Below, in pieces: positions 1 to 12,788 of a DNA stretch of 64,000 bases. Numbering within the stretch: position 1 is the first letter of the stretch; the number at the start of each line of letters is the position of its first letter. This DNA comes from Girardinichthys multiradiatus (taxonomy: Eukaryota > Chordata > Actinopteri > Cyprinodontiformes > Goodeidae). Location of the stretch: NCBI RefSeq assembly GCF_021462225.1, contig NC_061811.1, positions 25,195,663 to 25,259,662 of the forward strand, in the 5' to 3' direction. A program made the position numbers and the translations under genes. The notes beneath the pieces are model-generated. The model searched no databases. It saw only the letters and a list, made by a program, of their open reading frames with translations, and was not told where the DNA came from.

Positions 1-1070
1 GTGTTTAAAGTAAAAGTGTTCGCTACCAGCGGCTTCAAATACTCCCTCAACCTCTGGTGCACTGGCCCATAGCCTCATTAATAACCCTTGTGTTTGCTGA
101 ATAGGGCTCGGGCGATCTATTGCGGTCTATTGCAGTGTTGTTTTTGTTTGGACCTGGTCACAGTGATTCCTGAGAGATGACAGCATCATAAATCTACAGC
201 TTATTCATGGAGCTAACCTGACCTTTTCAGCAACAGCAGAAGGCAGGAAGGGTAAGATGAAAACTGGGGGAAGAAGAGGTATAGAAAAGACCATAGAAAA
301 AAAAGAGAAAAATTAAGGAAGGGTTGGAGGTTAGAAAGTTTAAAGGTAGAGCTAAGGGGATGAGAATCACAAAGAGGAGAAAGGAGGGATATAAGAGCAG
401 TGGAAGGTGACAGAAGACCAAAGCACGTAGAGAAGAAGAATGGCCTCCTCTGGCTCAGGGAGATGTGAAAGCAGTAAGAAAAGGAAATTCAGAGGAGAAT
501 AGGGAAGAGAAAGGAGAGCTGATGGCAGTCAGATCCTGGAATTGGTGGGACAGAGAGGTTATTACAGAATGACAGCAATCAATGAGTGTGAAGGGAGACA
601 GATAGAGAGTTGAATGTATGTATGTCTGTATATGAGTGTGTGTGTGTGTCGCGGTCGATGGAGCCAATCTCTCTGGTACCTCCATCACCTGTCGAGTCTT
701 TAATAAAGTCTCTGTGTTGGAGGTTTTTGTTGACACCCCGATGGCACCACATCTCTCTGCTTGAGCAGTCTCCCACATGACCAGCAATACTGCACACTCG
801 TTCAGAGTAGTTATTTACAAGCACCTGTATGTCATGCTTTCCCAAGGCAAGACAGCGTTTTTCTCATAGTGCCAATCATTTTAGTTCACCTTAAGATAAA
901 AAATTTGATTAAATGTTTATATATCGGTTTTTACATCCTTTGCAGAAGTCCTCTATAAACAAGTGCAATTTTAAAAAGTAACCTGGCAAGTGATTGACTG
1001 AAGCATCTCTCTGTCATTTCACAAGATAATTTTATCCCAGCATCAGTTATTAAATATTCTGTAACTTTTA
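1..1070. other. Intergenic stretch, no gene recognised
   Basis: No supportable coding region is visible. The first 600 bases include a purine-rich tract (about 230-520), and a short TG repeat lies at about 635-650. Open frames here are short and low in complexity. I see no splice-bounded exon or recognisable repeat until the Tc1-like remnant that begins near 1072. Confidence 0.5.
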
Positions 1071-1071
1071 T

Positions 1072-2090
1072 AAATATTCATACCCATTTTGTCACTTTAA
1101 AACCACAATCTTGAATGTATTTTATTGGAATTTTTTGTGAATGACCAACGTCAAGTAGCATTATTCTGTAGTGGAAGAATGTTTCCAAGAGCTTTGCACA
1201 TCTAGAAACTGCAATTTTTGCCTAATATCCTTTGTAAAATAGTCACATTGGATGGAGAGTGTTTGTGAACGGCAACTATCAAGTCTTACTGCAGATCCTC
1301 AATTGCTTTTAAGTCTGGACTTCAACTAAGCCATTCAATTACATGAATATACTTTGATCTAAAGCATTCATTTGTAGCTCCAGTTGTATGTCATGCTGGA
1401 AGGTGAACCTCCAACCCAGCCTCAAGTCGTTTGCAGTCTCTGACAGCTTTTCTTCCAGTATTGCTCCCCCGGCAAACTTTCAATGGGGCACACATACTTT
1501 TGTTTATGTTTTTAAATTGCTTTCTTCTTGCCACACTTCCATCCTTCCTATGTCAGATCTGTGCAGTTACTACTACTTACTTTTTCCTGTCAATAGATTC
1601 TCCCATCTGAGCTGCATCTCTGGTTAATGTCCTTCTGACAGTTTAGGTGAACAACATTTTTGCAGATTTGTATCCATACCCTTTCCCTTTTTGTACGACA
1701 TGAACAATGCTCTGTGCGTTATTTACAGCTTGCCATATTGTTTTAAAACCTAACCCTGCTTTAAACGTCTCCAAAACCTTATCCCAGACGTGCCTGCTAT
1801 GTTCCTTAGTCATCGTGTTGCTGTTTGATCACTAATGTATGTTCAATACATCTCTGAAGCCTTCGTAGTGTAGCTGTATTTAAACATAAATGGTGGACTT
1901 CATTTAATAATTAAATCTGAAGGCAAATGGTTGCTCTGGATTTTATTTTGGGATCTCAGAGTACAGGGAGTTTAATACATATGCACACCACAATTTTCAG
2001 ATATTTATCAGAGAACAAAAATATTTGTAACTCAGGTATTTTTTTCCATCCACTTCACAATTATGCACTGATATGTGTTGTGTATAAGAG
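1072..2090 (-). mobile_element. Degenerate Tc1-like transposon, minus orientation
   Basis: The left edge reads like the terminal repeat of a common teleost Tc1-like family (tattcatacccattttgtca, then a tract around tgtattttattgg). The interior contains the antisense of transposase coding, for example ctggaaggtgaacctcc near 1398, followed by tcaagtcgtttgcag. The right half (about 1740-2080) matches the antisense 5' part of the same family, ending in a cacttcacaattatgca tract. Many indels and a shortened interior leave no usable transposase frame. The same family recurs at 21.7-24.0, 26.0-26.8, 48.8-49.65 and 62.6-63.1 kb. Family recognition is from memory; boundaries are good to about 20 bases. 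Confidence 0.75.
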
Positions 2091-2094
2091 AAAA

Positions 2095-3337
2095 TGAATG
2101 TCAGTTTGCAGTTGTGAGCTGACATAATGTAAAAAAGTTTAGTGTATTTTACTTTTGAAAGTCACTTTATTTAATCATCAAACTGAGTCATACCCAAGTA
2201 TCGAGCATATACAAGTCCAAACTCTCCAAATTTTCATCAGTGATATTACCCTCATAAACCATCTCTGTTTTCAAATCTCGTTATTATCCAAATCATCCTA
2301 ATTGCTCAGACAATATTGTTTCTGAACTTTCATTCCATCTGAGCTCATAAAACTGAAATTACACTGAGACAGAGGTTGATTTGTGAGCCAGCAGCCCGGT
2401 GGACTGATAAAGCCATTCCTATGGAAACCACTCGCCTTATTGGTATTCAACACCTATCTGCCTTACAGACCCATCACACATCCAGCAAGTTTAAAAAAGA
2501 CCATTAAGAAGCAGAGTCTTTACTGCTGTAGAGCGGAGCCACACACATGCACACAAACACTGAAGCATCCTGTGTTTAACATGCTGCAGAGGAAATTACA
2601 TTACATACAATAAACCAATTAGCTACAATACTAATAGGACCAATATCAAATTACCATGGAAAGGAATCATTAAGTGGTCTGTTCTGTGAATATGTGCACA
2701 TTACTGGTTGGCGTTCATTGTGAAACACCAGGGCTTTTGTCTGAGTAATATTTTGTCTGGGTTGTTTCAGAGGTGGTTACAATGTTAGCAATAAATACAT
2801 GAAAATGCATGAACATTAAGCCATGCTTAGAGCAATGCAGTATGAATATTAATTTTCCAAAAACTCAACTTGTAGAGGTACTTAAGGTTTTCCATCAGAA
2901 TGACAAACATCTGTAGGGGAGAGACTCTCACCTGATTAGTATATATAAATCACTGCTGTAAATTCGTTAAGATGTTGATGTTTAACTTGTTCATTAGTGT
3001 TCCAATTACAGGTAAGACCAAAATAAATTAATCTTTTAATTTGATCAACATGTTTCTTCTGGAAGAAATAGTAACATCTTGGAAAGGCACAGGTAGAGTC
3101 CAGATTTGAATCTGATAGAAAACTGTTGAGGTTTATCTTTGGTTTATCTTTAGTTCTCCCATTCATGAGTTTCTTTAGTTAGTTTACCTTATTTCCTGTT
3201 TCATTTTTGTCATTTAGTCTCTCATTACAGTGACCTCCACTTCCCTCCCTTGTACACCTTCAGTCACCTGTGATTGCCTGGCCTTTCCTCTCATGTGTTC
3301 ACATGTGTTGTTGTGTCTTCCCCTTGTTAGTACAGCA
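2095..3337. other. Intergenic, ending in T-rich repeat-like sequence
   Basis: No gene is recognised at 2095-3150. From about 3155 to 3337 the plus strand is T-rich, in the style of the short LTR-like repeats seen later in the window. This sequence appears to continue on the far side of the Tc1 element (4952 to about 5290). Confidence 0.4.
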
Positions 3338-3339
3338 TA

Positions 3340-3543
3340 CAGGTCCTTCTCAAAATATTAGCATATTGTGATAAAGTTCATTATTTTCCATAATGTCATG
3401 ATGAAAATTTAACATTTATATATTTTAGATTCATTGCACACTAACTGAAATATTTCAGGTCTTTTATTGTCTTAATACGGATGATTTTGGCATACAGCTC
3501 ATGAAAACCCAAAATTTCTATCTCACAAAATTAGCATATCATT
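3340..3543. repeat. Left terminal inverted repeat of Tc1 element
   Basis: It pairs with 4748-4949. The outer end is caggtccttctcaaaatatt and the inner end contains cacaaaattagcatat. The two attagcatat-like motifs are the likely transposase-binding direct repeats, inferred by analogy with other IR/DR elements. Confidence 0.9.
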
Positions 3544-3667
3544 AAAAGGGTCTCTAAACGAGCTATGAACCTAATCATCTGAATCAACGAGTTAACTCTA
3601 AACACCTGCAAAAGATTCCTGAGGCCTTTAAAACTCCCAGCCTGGTTCATCACTCAAAACCCCAATC

Positions 3668-4672
3668 ATGGGTAAGACTGCCGACCTGACTGCTGTCCAG
3701 AAGGCCACTATTGACACCCTCAAGCAAGAGGGTAAGACACAGAAAGAAATTTCTGAACAAATAGGCTGTTCCCAGAGTGCTGTATCAAGGCACCTCAGTG
3801 GGAAGTCTGTGGGAAGGAAAAAGTGTGGCAGAAAACGCTGCACAACGAGAAGAGGTGACCGGACCCTGAGGAAGATTGTGGAGAAGGGCCGATTCCAGAC
3901 CTTGGGGGACCTGCGGAAGCAGTGGACTGAGTCTGGAGTAGAAACATCCAGAGCCACCGTGCACAGGCGTGTGCAGGAAATGGGCTACAGGTGCCGCATT
4001 CCCCAGGTCAAGCCACTTTTGAACCAGAAACAGCGGCAGAAGCGCCTGACCTGGGCTACAGAGAAGCAGCACTGGACTGTTGCTCAGTGGTAGAAAGTAC
4101 TTTTTTCGGATGAAAGCAAATTCTGCATGTCATTCAGAAATCAAGGTGCCAGAGTCTGGAGGAAGACTGGGGAGAAGGAAATGCCAAAATGCCAGAAGTC
4201 CAGTGTCAAGTACCCACAGTCAGTGATGGTCTGGGGTGCCGTGTCAGCTGCTGGTGTTGGTCCACTGTGTTTTATCAAGGGCAGGGTCAATGCAGCTAGC
4301 TATCAGGAGATTTTGGAGCACTTCATGCTTCCATCTGCTGAAAAGCTTTATGGAGATGAAGATTTCATTTTTCAGCACGACCTGGCACCTGCTCACAGTG
4401 CCAAAACCACTGGTAAATGGTTTACTGACCATGGTATCACTGTGCTCAATTGGCCTGCCAACTCTCCTGACCTGAACCCCATAGAGAATCTGTGGGATAT
4501 TGTGAAGAGAACGTTGAGAGACTCAAGACCCAACACTCTGGATGAGCTAAAGGCCGCTATCGAAGCATCCTGGGCCTCCATAAGACCTCAGCAGTGCTAC
4601 AAGTTGATTGCCTCCATGCCACGCCGCATTGAAGCAGTCATTTCTGCAAAAGGATTCCCGACCAAGTATTGA
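3668..4672 (+). pseudogene. Tc1-family transposase with one in-frame stop
   Basis: This DDE transposase performs cut-and-paste DNA transposition in the nucleus. The frame starts at ATG 3668 and stays open to the stop after 4669, except for a TAG at 4091-4093 (335 codons in all). The N-terminal half has a helix-turn-helix (QKEISEQIGCSQSAVSRHL, about residues 20-38) and a basic GRKKCGRKR motif. The catalytic part shows FSDESKF (first Asp), FQHDLAPAHSAK (second Asp) and PDLNPIENLW (Glu). There are 34 residues between the second Asp and the Glu, giving DD34E. The length is normal for Tc1. A shorter protein could start at the Met at 4127, but it would lack the DNA-binding half and first Asp. The copy is inactive as read unless the stop is an error or polymorphic. 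Confidence 0.95.
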
Positions 4673-4747
4673 GTGCATAACTGTACATGATTATTTGAAG
4701 GTTGACGTTTTTTGTATTAAAAACACTTTTCTTTTATTGGTCGGATG

Positions 4748-4949
4748 AAATATGCTAATTTTGTGAGATAGGAATTTTGGGTTTTCATGAGCTGTATGCC
4801 ACAATCATCCGTATTAAGACAATAAAAGACCTGAAATATTTCAGTTAGTGTGCAATGAATCTAAAATATATGAATGTTAAATTTTCATCATGACATTATG
4901 GAAAATAATTAACTTTATCACAATATGCTAATATTTTGAGAAGGACCTG
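4748..4949. repeat. Right terminal inverted repeat of Tc1 element
   Basis: This is the reverse complement of 3340-3543 with few differences, ending gagaaggacctg next to the TA duplication. Confidence 0.9.
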
Positions 4950-4951
4950 TA

Positions 4952-6640
4952 TAAACCCAATTTTGCTCATTTATGAGTGCCAGTACGTCCTGTTCCGTTT
5001 GACAGTAACGGTCCACAAGCCTTGTTATTTCTGTAGGTCTCTCATGTATGACCTGGTTTCAGCCTCAGGATTTCTGTCTCTGCTTGCTACCTCAGCGATT
5101 AATATTGTTTATTATCTCACCCTTTTTGAACCGTGCTTTTTACCTGATAGATTTATTTTTTGACTGACTATCTGTGTCCTGTTCCCTTTTGGCTTTAAAG
5201 GATCTGAGCTGGCTCACTTTCTGAGTCCTGCATTTGAGTCAACCGTTTCCGTGTCTCAGCCTGATACTGACTTCATTGGTGGGGACAGAGCCCGAGTTGG
5301 TGCTGGAGGATGAGAAAAGCCAAGTATGTACAGGCCTACCTGGTAGCACAGTACATGTTTTGGAACAAATCTCCTAACGATGGGTTGCACTCTTTTCCTC
5401 TTTTGATTTAATCTGCATTAGAGGCAGAGGTTGGATTTGAGTTTTCTCTAAAGGAACAAGCAGCTGACTGTGAATTTGGGTTGGGGAATGGGACTCAACC
5501 TTTATATGCTTTAATATGCCCGGGAGCAATTCAGAGGATCCAGCTCTCTTGGGGTTCTTGGGTAGAGTAATGACAGGTGAAACTGGGAACTCTAATACTC
5601 AAATGGACATTGACATGTAACCTTGAGTAGGCTGACCTGGAGAATCGTTTTGTCTGATTGAAATTAGATTATTTTGCTTTTGCTGTTCTGTGCCAACATC
5701 GTGTTCAGAACACTATTGTAAGCTGATGATTGATTTTAACATTATTAATTAATTAAATCTGTGATCATGTGTCTCAGACTAAATTAGGTGATCCTCTGCA
5801 AGAAAAAAGGTTGGCTGATTTAGTCTGTCAAATATATCCCCCGTATAACTTATAAGAAAGATGCCTCAGGGCTCACCCAGGACTCACAGAACAGATTTTA
5901 TGGTTTGAGAAAGCTTTGGTGTCTCTAAGGAAGAGCTGAAGGAAGTGTCTGAGGAGAACAGGTTAGAACATTTGTGCTCACATTGTTCCTCCTCAATTAA
6001 TTCCTGCAGGAGTATTAAGAAAATAAATCAATTTTCATTCACAGTTTAAAACAAGGATTACTGACATGAAGTATTTCTTACCAATGATACCACTTGAAAC
6101 AAAGTACATTATAAAAGCCCAACATTGATATTTTTCTAACACAGACTTGCCCACTCAAGTGATTCCATTAGCAGTGACCAGTATGTTTTTTGCAAAAACA
6201 AAGAATTTTGAATTTCTTATAATTTAAAATGTTATTCAAATATGGTAAACAATTATTTTAAATGAAAAAGGAAATATGGAGGCTTGATTACCACCCCAAT
6301 TAAAGCTTGAACCCCCTCCAAGTAGGTACAAATAGCAGGTTTGGGGGTATGAGACATTTTCCAGGTAATCTGTATAGACACATTTAAAGTGAATGTATTA
6401 GAAAAAGTGTGGAAGAAACACGTGTCAAGACTTCATAACCCTCTAAAGTGGACCGTACCACTTCTGAACCTGCTGTTACTTTAATGCTCCGTCTGTGTCA
6501 ATCAAACGTGCGTATAAATCGACCTGTCATCTGAAGCACTACAATCAGCAGATCTAAAGTAAGTAAATAAAATGTTTTTAAATTAGTTCACTTTTAGGTT
6601 TTCTCTTAAGAGTTTCTGTGAGGACTGTTTAAAACGTTGA
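4952..6640. other. Intergenic, right part of T-rich repeat then unique sequence
   Basis: From 4952 to about 5290 the T-rich, repeat-like sequence interrupted by the Tc1 element continues. The remainder (5290-6640) shows no recognisable gene, only short open frames. Confidence 0.4.
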
Positions 6641-6644
6641 TTTA

Positions 6645-6778
6645 CTTATTTGCTGCACTGTTCAATGGTTAGGACTAATTGGAATGTATGTACCTGACTT
6701 TTGTGAAGTGCCTTGAGACAACATGTGTTGTAAATTGGCACTATATAAATAAAACTGAATTGAATTGAAATTGAAATA
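6645..6778 (+). mobile_element. 3' end fragment of L2-like LINE
   Basis: The sequence matches the end of the larger copies at 19.6-19.74 kb and (inverted) 21.99-22.14 kb: gttcaatggttaggactaat, then gtgccttgagacaacatgtg, then a tail of gaattgaattg-like repeats. Such short 3'-anchored copies are typical of target-primed reverse transcription with severe 5' truncation. The clade is given as L2-like only because of the tail style and the ORF2 piece at 22.9-23.2 kb. Confidence 0.75.
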
Positions 6779-6779
6779 T

Positions 6780-8000
6780 TAAAATACAGAACTGGCAGCT
6801 ATGATTCAATGTTTTTCTCCTGAAACAACTGCAAAATGATGTTTGAATGGTGTTTACCAATTGTTTATTGTACTCTACATCAGGCTCATTATTTATATTT
6901 TGTGTGCTCTTGGTGCCAAAACAGACACAAGATTATATGTTTTAACTAATGATTCATTTGGAATTAAATGTGAACAGAGTTTTCTGGTCCATTCTGACAG
7001 TTAGTGTTCGTTTTAATGATTTGCTCCTTTATATAGAAAGAAGTCAGTTATTAATAACCATTCTATACAAATGATGGTATCACTGTTTTAAATAATAGAA
7101 ATGATTGGATCAAGTTTTACACCTTTGGTCTTATCTGTTATGTAATCAAATATATTTCACAAAATAATCTGATTATTTTTCGCTTTCTACCAAAACAAAA
7201 ATGTGAACTTAACAAAAATATTAACTGATAGGTATTTGTAGAGAGTAACAAGAAACCTTACCACTTTTTCTCCACCATACAATGATAAAAAACCAATAGA
7301 TGCGACATGCAGGAGGTTAATGGAAAGTACAACACAATTGGTTTATATTTCATCAATTTATTAGGGTTGTATTGAATGACCTCAGATTAGACATGTTTAC
7401 CAACATTTTACACAAAGAATGGAATAACTGTATGGCCTTTTCTCTTTATATAGTACAATCTTTTCTGCAACTTTTTTCTTGAAATTGGGCAACTTCAAAG
7501 AATACCAGACTATTTAGCAATGTGAGACAAATGGGAAACTGTAATTTCCAACTTTCAGCAGATACAAAATCTAAATAATAAGTCAATTTTCCAATTCTGG
7601 ATCCAAACCTATAAAACAAATATGAGTTAGAAAAACATTGTACATATTAGGTCATTTCTTTCTGAATTTAGTCAAACAATGTAACTACTGACAAGAAATT
7701 GCAGTTACTGACATAGCAAAAAGAGTCTTGACTTTCCACTTCAAATCCTGAATGCACTTTGATTTGAAGTTGGATTTAGATGTTGATGCAGATAAAGAGC
7801 TTGGCTTTCTTCCTCTGAGGGAGAAAACCTGACATGCTTTCCCCAGCTAATCTGAACCACTCACTGAATAACGCAGTTCTGACCCATGAATACCAAAAGC
7901 AGTGTTACAGGACGTGTTTTGGAGTTCTTCAGCACTGACATTACGATGCCATGTAATGCTTTCAAGCATAGAAAACCTTTAATCTTATGTATATTTTAAA
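6780..8000. other. AT-rich intergenic stretch
   Basis: AT-rich sequence with no supportable gene, splice-bounded exon or clear repeat. Confidence 0.5.
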
Positions 8001-8029
8001 AACACACAAATGAAACAATGGTAGTGCAA

Positions 8030-8880
8030 TTCATATAAGTTTCTTAAGGCACTTTACAAAATAAACAGGATACATTTATCTGCAATTATGTAGAATTCAG
8101 ATTGGTCCAAATTAAATTCAAGTTAATCAGTCCAGTTCATTCCAGTCCAATCATATCGTCAGAATCACATCCAGTTACTTACAGTCTAATTTGATTAAAT
8201 ATAATGAAATTCTGTAGACTTTAGTACATTATGTAATGCCCATTGGTAAAAAATAATCTAAATCTAATGAGGTCCAGTTGACAGTACTAGGTCACTGACT
8301 TTGAGACAATCCCTTATCCTGAGCAAGCATGTGGAAGGAAATGAACCAGGGAAGGAACAGTGGAGAGGAACCCCTCCCTTTAAACAGCAAGATACCTCGA
8401 GGAGAACCAGGCTAAGTATTATGAGACCCAAACTGCCAATCTGCAAGAGGTTTAAGAAGACAGGATCAAGACACAGAAAAACAAAGAAGCAATGAGCAAT
8501 AAATACTTTCTACCAGTGGAAAAAAGTGAAGGGAATACACAAAGTTATTGGAAACATTGGCAGAGTAGATGGCTTCATCCAGGAAACAGACAAATCTAAA
8601 CAATGAAGCACTGAGCCAGGAGTACTCTACATGGAAAAGAAAAACAAGAGAGAGAGCCCTCAGAGATGTTGCCAGCAACAGTTCTGTTAATGAGTGTTTA
8701 AGGAGAGAAAAACAGGCAAATACAGCAGCTCCGAACCAGAAGTACCTTCTGCAGAAAGGAAAAACAAATAGACAGAGGAGATAGCTTCAACAGCTCTGTC
8801 AGTGGCTTACTCCACGAAAGAAACACTGCTAAACACAGAAACACGGGTCCAACTAGACTATGAGAAGAAGTTTTTATGAG
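8030..8880 (-). mobile_element. LINE 3' region, diverged relative of the 17-23 kb family
   Basis: Read on the plus strand it contains aaggcactttacaaaa (8046-8061), caatcccttatcctgagcaa, then gaacagtggagaggaa with a ccctttaaac tract, then aaaacaaagaagcaatgagc. This is the same block order as the antisense of the LINE 3' region at 22.0-22.5 kb, with considerable divergence. It is therefore a minus-strand copy of a related family. There is no coding potential; the 60-71 residue open frames are artefacts. The right boundary is uncertain. Confidence 0.6.
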
Positions 8881-8889
8881 CTGCTCAAA

Positions 8890-11130
8890 TCGATCAGTCA
8901 GTTAATGCCCCAATTCCACATAACCAATTAATAACACGAATTGCCAATAATTGCTAAATTTTAGGATTCTTTATTGAATAGAGATAGGTGCAAAGCTGAT
9001 TTGTATTTTATTTTCAGTTCTAACAATTCTTGAGACATCTGGAATTCATGACAAAAGTTTTGAGCAGTTCAGAATTTTGGTTCCGAACTCTGAAATCCAA
9101 AACATCTCAGTTAATTCTTAACCAATTCCTATTTAATTGATTTGTAGACATTCATATGTATTCTTAACATAAAAACCTAGATGACTCAGGAATAAGATAG
9201 TGGCATTTCATTCCAAATTATAAACCTGTGTTTTAGAAAACGTTGTAACTATGCCAGTGAAGCAATTTTTCAACTATATCTCAAGAACTCATAAACTTTG
9301 TATTTAAACCTGTGGGTTCAGTGGAGTTGTTCTTGTGAAATAATACTCAAGGAAGCACCAGCTTGCTTAAAATAACCCCTACTCCTCTTAAAACGTTTCT
9401 GTAAATTGCAATTCTTAATTTATCACCATCAACTCCTTACCTTTTTAGGTTTACTTTCCTGTATCTTTAGTTGTCTCTCCTTTGTCTCACTCACCTTCCA
9501 TTTCCGCCCATCCTTCACGTCATCTCTGTCGGCCTGTCCTCATATCTTCATACCATGGCCATTCCCCTTTCTGTCTTCACTTGCCTTTTCCTCCATCTCT
9601 TCAAAGTCATCTCAGTCTTTGCTGTCATTACACTGAGGATTACATATCGCTCAAAGCGCTAACATCTGACGAAACTCTGTTCGCCGACATTGTCGGCAGA
9701 AACGCACTGAGAGATATAGCAAAGTTCACTCAAGCAGCTATCCTATTATCCCAGCGGACGCGCACACAAACTGAAGCAGCACTTTGACAGTTGTAGATAC
9801 ATCCAATTTACCTTGCAGTGGCCTCAAGAAGGAATGGAGATGGCTGAATGGTTCGTAAGTCAAAATAACATATACTAGAAAGCATGCAATGGATCAAGTA
9901 TACCCTCTTCCTCTTCCCGTCTCCCTCCCACTTTGTATTAAATGCATTCGATGGGATAGTAACAGTAGTAGCATTAGGCTTTTATCTTCATAATTTGCCA
10001 TCATACATCAACATGACAGTGGCCGAGGCAGGACGGTGTCAGCCCACTCCCAAACAGTAAACTGCAGTCTCTACTGACACATGCCAAGGGCAGCCAGATA
10101 ATGTAGATGTATAAATTCAACAGCACGTGTTTGATGTTTCAGATCACAATGCATCATTCAGTGGCATCCAGCGAGACACAAAAGTGAAGGAGACTGTTCA
10201 TCTACAGCCGCTAGGATGAGATAACGGGTAATCTATGCACTGGTCATGGCTGGACTTCAATCAGCAGAGCTCTAGTGAAAATATACAACTGTTTATGCAA
10301 CACGTCCTCTCTGCATTCAAAGGAAAATGACCAAGAGGGTGGGTTAGGTTGGCATGGTGGAGAGGATGAGAGGAATAAAATGTCATAGCTGTGGCTGATA
10401 GACAGGGAAGGCCCATCCTCACCATCTCTGAGTATATGAAGGGTTAGAGATGAAGGAGAAGGGTGGGGATGAAAAGGGAGAGGAGAGATCGCCGGAAGGT
10501 AGAAGGGACTGTATTACTGAAAATGTGAGCTGTGGAAGAAAGGTGTGGGGAAAGTGGAGGGGCTTGAGCTGAGGTATTATGGAGGTAGAGGATCGAGGTG
10601 AGAAGTTATTTCGCTCTCTCTGAGCACAGGAAATAGAGGGGTGAAGCGAGCAGGTTCATGAGGGTGAGCAGGTATGGATAAATTCAAATCGCTGTCTGTG
10701 AAACTGGAAAATAGGAGGATGAAGGGAGAAGAGAATAGGATTGGTAAAGGTTAAGAGAGATTTTGTCAAATCTGTTTTTTGTGTTTCATCTCTGCTGATT
10801 TTGTTGGAGTCTTAAAGTTGATGGGAGGTTGTCCAGGCAACTAAAATACTAGACTGGTGGTAAGGCATTGGTAACCATGAGGAAGAAAAGACTACTTCTA
10901 TGTTTTTAAATGGCTGCAGTTTCATCAAAGGATTTGACTACAAGAGAGACAAGTATACAGTTTTGCTATGTGTCTTAGAGTGTTATAAGGACACATCTTG
11001 GGTCATGGCCCGATCCAGCCGTGGGTCAATTTAACACAACATGGTTAGGTTATGGGTTCCCCCAGCCCACAAGTAATATTTGCAGGCTAAGGTAATATTT
11101 GGTAATATTTGGTTTAAAAGGATTTTTATG
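8890..11130. other. Intergenic, no gene recognised
   Basis: A CT-rich block lies at 9420-9620 and a purine-rich block at about 10430-10760. The sequence at 9640-9790 is of higher complexity and stays open for about 100 codons on the plus strand, but I cannot assign it to a family. Confidence 0.45.
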
Positions 11131-11133
11131 GAC

Positions 11134-11345
11134 GTGGCGTTGGTAGCACAGGGGTTAAGTGCACAACCCATGTTCGGAGGCCTTCGTCCTTGATGCAGGT
11201 TTTGAGTCTACGTCAACGTTACTGCATAGCTGCATAGCCCCCCTCACCCCCACCCCCACTTTCCGCTGGATTTCCTGTCTACTTACTTGAAAAACAATTG
11301 TGAAAATTTATGAAAAAAAGCCATTGAACAAACATAAAAAAAAGG
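11134..11345 (+). mobile_element. tRNA-derived SINE, plus orientation
   Basis: It begins with a tRNA-like segment containing a box A-like stretch (tagcacaggggttaag, about 11144-11159) and a degenerate box B (ggttttgagtct). A body with aggccttcgtccttgatg, a ctttccgctggatttcctgt segment and an A-rich tail follow. The body matches the SINE inverted at 33.3 kb. Box B is eroded, so this copy is old. The family is recognised by style; its name is not assigned. Confidence 0.65.
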
Positions 11346-12440
11346 CATTTTATTTTAGTTGGAGTCTTCATTAAGAATGATAAGACTGGAAAATAATGGA
11401 GCAACAGTGCCAAAATGTCTCATCCGACTTTTACTGTAAATTTAATTTGGATAACAGCATTTATGCTCAAACTAACTTTAATTACATTTTAGTTTTGCTC
11501 AGTTCATTTTTGGTTATAACTCTGAAATTAAATAAATTATTAAACTAAAACTACATTACTAATAATGTTGAAACACAATCTCAAGATAACTTAGATTAGA
11601 AAAAATTGCATCTTTGCCTGTAAATATTGAACATAATTAGCTCCAGCTTGTGCTGGCAAGGTGGTAAAAAGCTGATGTTATGTTAAGATTAAAAAATTGT
11701 TCTCTTATGTGGACTAAAGTCATTAAAACAACTCACTGACATTAATACATTTCCGAAGCATATTGTTGTCATTTTACCATTTCTTATTTCATCCTGTGTT
11801 ACAGATTGAGTGAAGTTTTATCAGGTGATCATAGTTCAAAATGGCCGCCTTTGAAGAATAATGAGACTATGTTTAAGTCTCTTCTCTAGCACAACAACCA
11901 GGGATTTTTGATGTTTGACTAAAAATACCCAACTTCTGTCTGAACAGCATAAAACAGCAGTCTTATCATAAAATAGGCACAAGCTTTGGCAAACGTCTAT
12001 AGCAATGCTTGCAAAACAGCAACACCTCCAATAATGATTTCATGCAAATTTGCTCTGAAATTTTAAGAAATCCTCCTGGTAAACTGACATACTAATTTAG
12101 TTGAAAATGCAACATTCACCCATACACATACAAAGCCACATTCACCTATACACACAAGATAAGTAAATTAATGGCTGAATGAGGCTGATTTGCGTTGCAG
12201 AAGAACACTTGAACATGTAGTGAAGGAAGCTGGGAAGTCACTGCTCTTCCAGCTGAAACATGACAAAGTTGTCCCTGGACTGACCACAAAGTCTGATGGG
12301 TTGTATTTGTCTGCTCCATAAGACCACTGGAGTTACTTTTTATAGGTTTTGCCCCTCTGGGAAATGATTCTGATGCCTTTGACAAAGGTCGTGCATTGGA
12401 CTCCAACAATTAACATGCTTTTTCAAGACAAAGGACTGCT
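11346..12440. other. Intergenic, no gene recognised
   Basis: AT-rich to about 12150. The segment 12150-12420 is of higher complexity with an 87-codon open frame on the minus strand, but the protein resembles nothing I recognise. Confidence 0.4.
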
Positions 12441-12696
12441 GTCATGATCCACACCTGTTTGTGTTTCTGTTAATTACACTCACCTGTTTCCCATGTAGCC
12501 CGTCAAATCTCAGTTGTATTTAAGTTCCAGTTTTCTGTCCCATTGTTGTTGTTTTTTTTTTTTGTAGCTGTCTCCCTGGTTCCTGTGTTTCCTTCGTGTC
12601 TTCAAGTTATTATCCTTTCCATTAAAATATACTAATCCACCATGCACCTGCTGATGTCCTGTTGCTTTGGTCCTTCAACTCCACAAGCCTTGACAA
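12441..12696 (+). mobile_element. Short LTR-like repeat, TGTCATGA...TTGACA
   Basis: It begins tgtcatgatccacac and ends ccttgaca, giving TG...CA ends with a short inverted repeat (tgtca/tgaca). It is T-rich on the plus strand, with an attaaaatata polyadenylation-like motif about 75 bases before the end. That layout matches the better-defined elements at 29765-30585 and 39855-40385. No target duplication is visible, so this may be an internally deleted or eroded copy. Confidence 0.5.
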
Positions 12697-12788
12697 TTGG
12701 TTTGACAGGCTCTTTCTTTTTTCTGTGTGTATTTGAAAGCTCTTGGTTTTTGCTATTATTCAGACATCTCACCATTTTGTATACCTGT

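Larger units (their letters stand above)
3340..4949 (+). mobile_element. Nearly intact Tc1/mariner transposon, IR/DR type
   Basis: This 1610-bp element starts caggtccttctcaaaatatt and ends with the reverse complement. It is flanked by TA on both sides (3338-3339 and 4950-4951), the target duplication typical of Tc1/mariner. Terminal inverted repeats of about 200 bp (3340-3543 and 4748-4949) each carry an outer and an inner copy of a short direct repeat around attagcatat. This is the IR/DR layout known from the Sleeping Beauty-like group. A single transposase frame lies between them. The two repeats remain nearly identical, which suggests a fairly recent insertion. It sits inside a T-rich repeat-like sequence. 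Confidence 0.95.

Noticed and set aside
11134..11240. A functional tRNA gene
   Set aside because: Box A-like sequence is followed by an eroded box B and no cloverleaf could be drawn; the body and tail identify a SINE.
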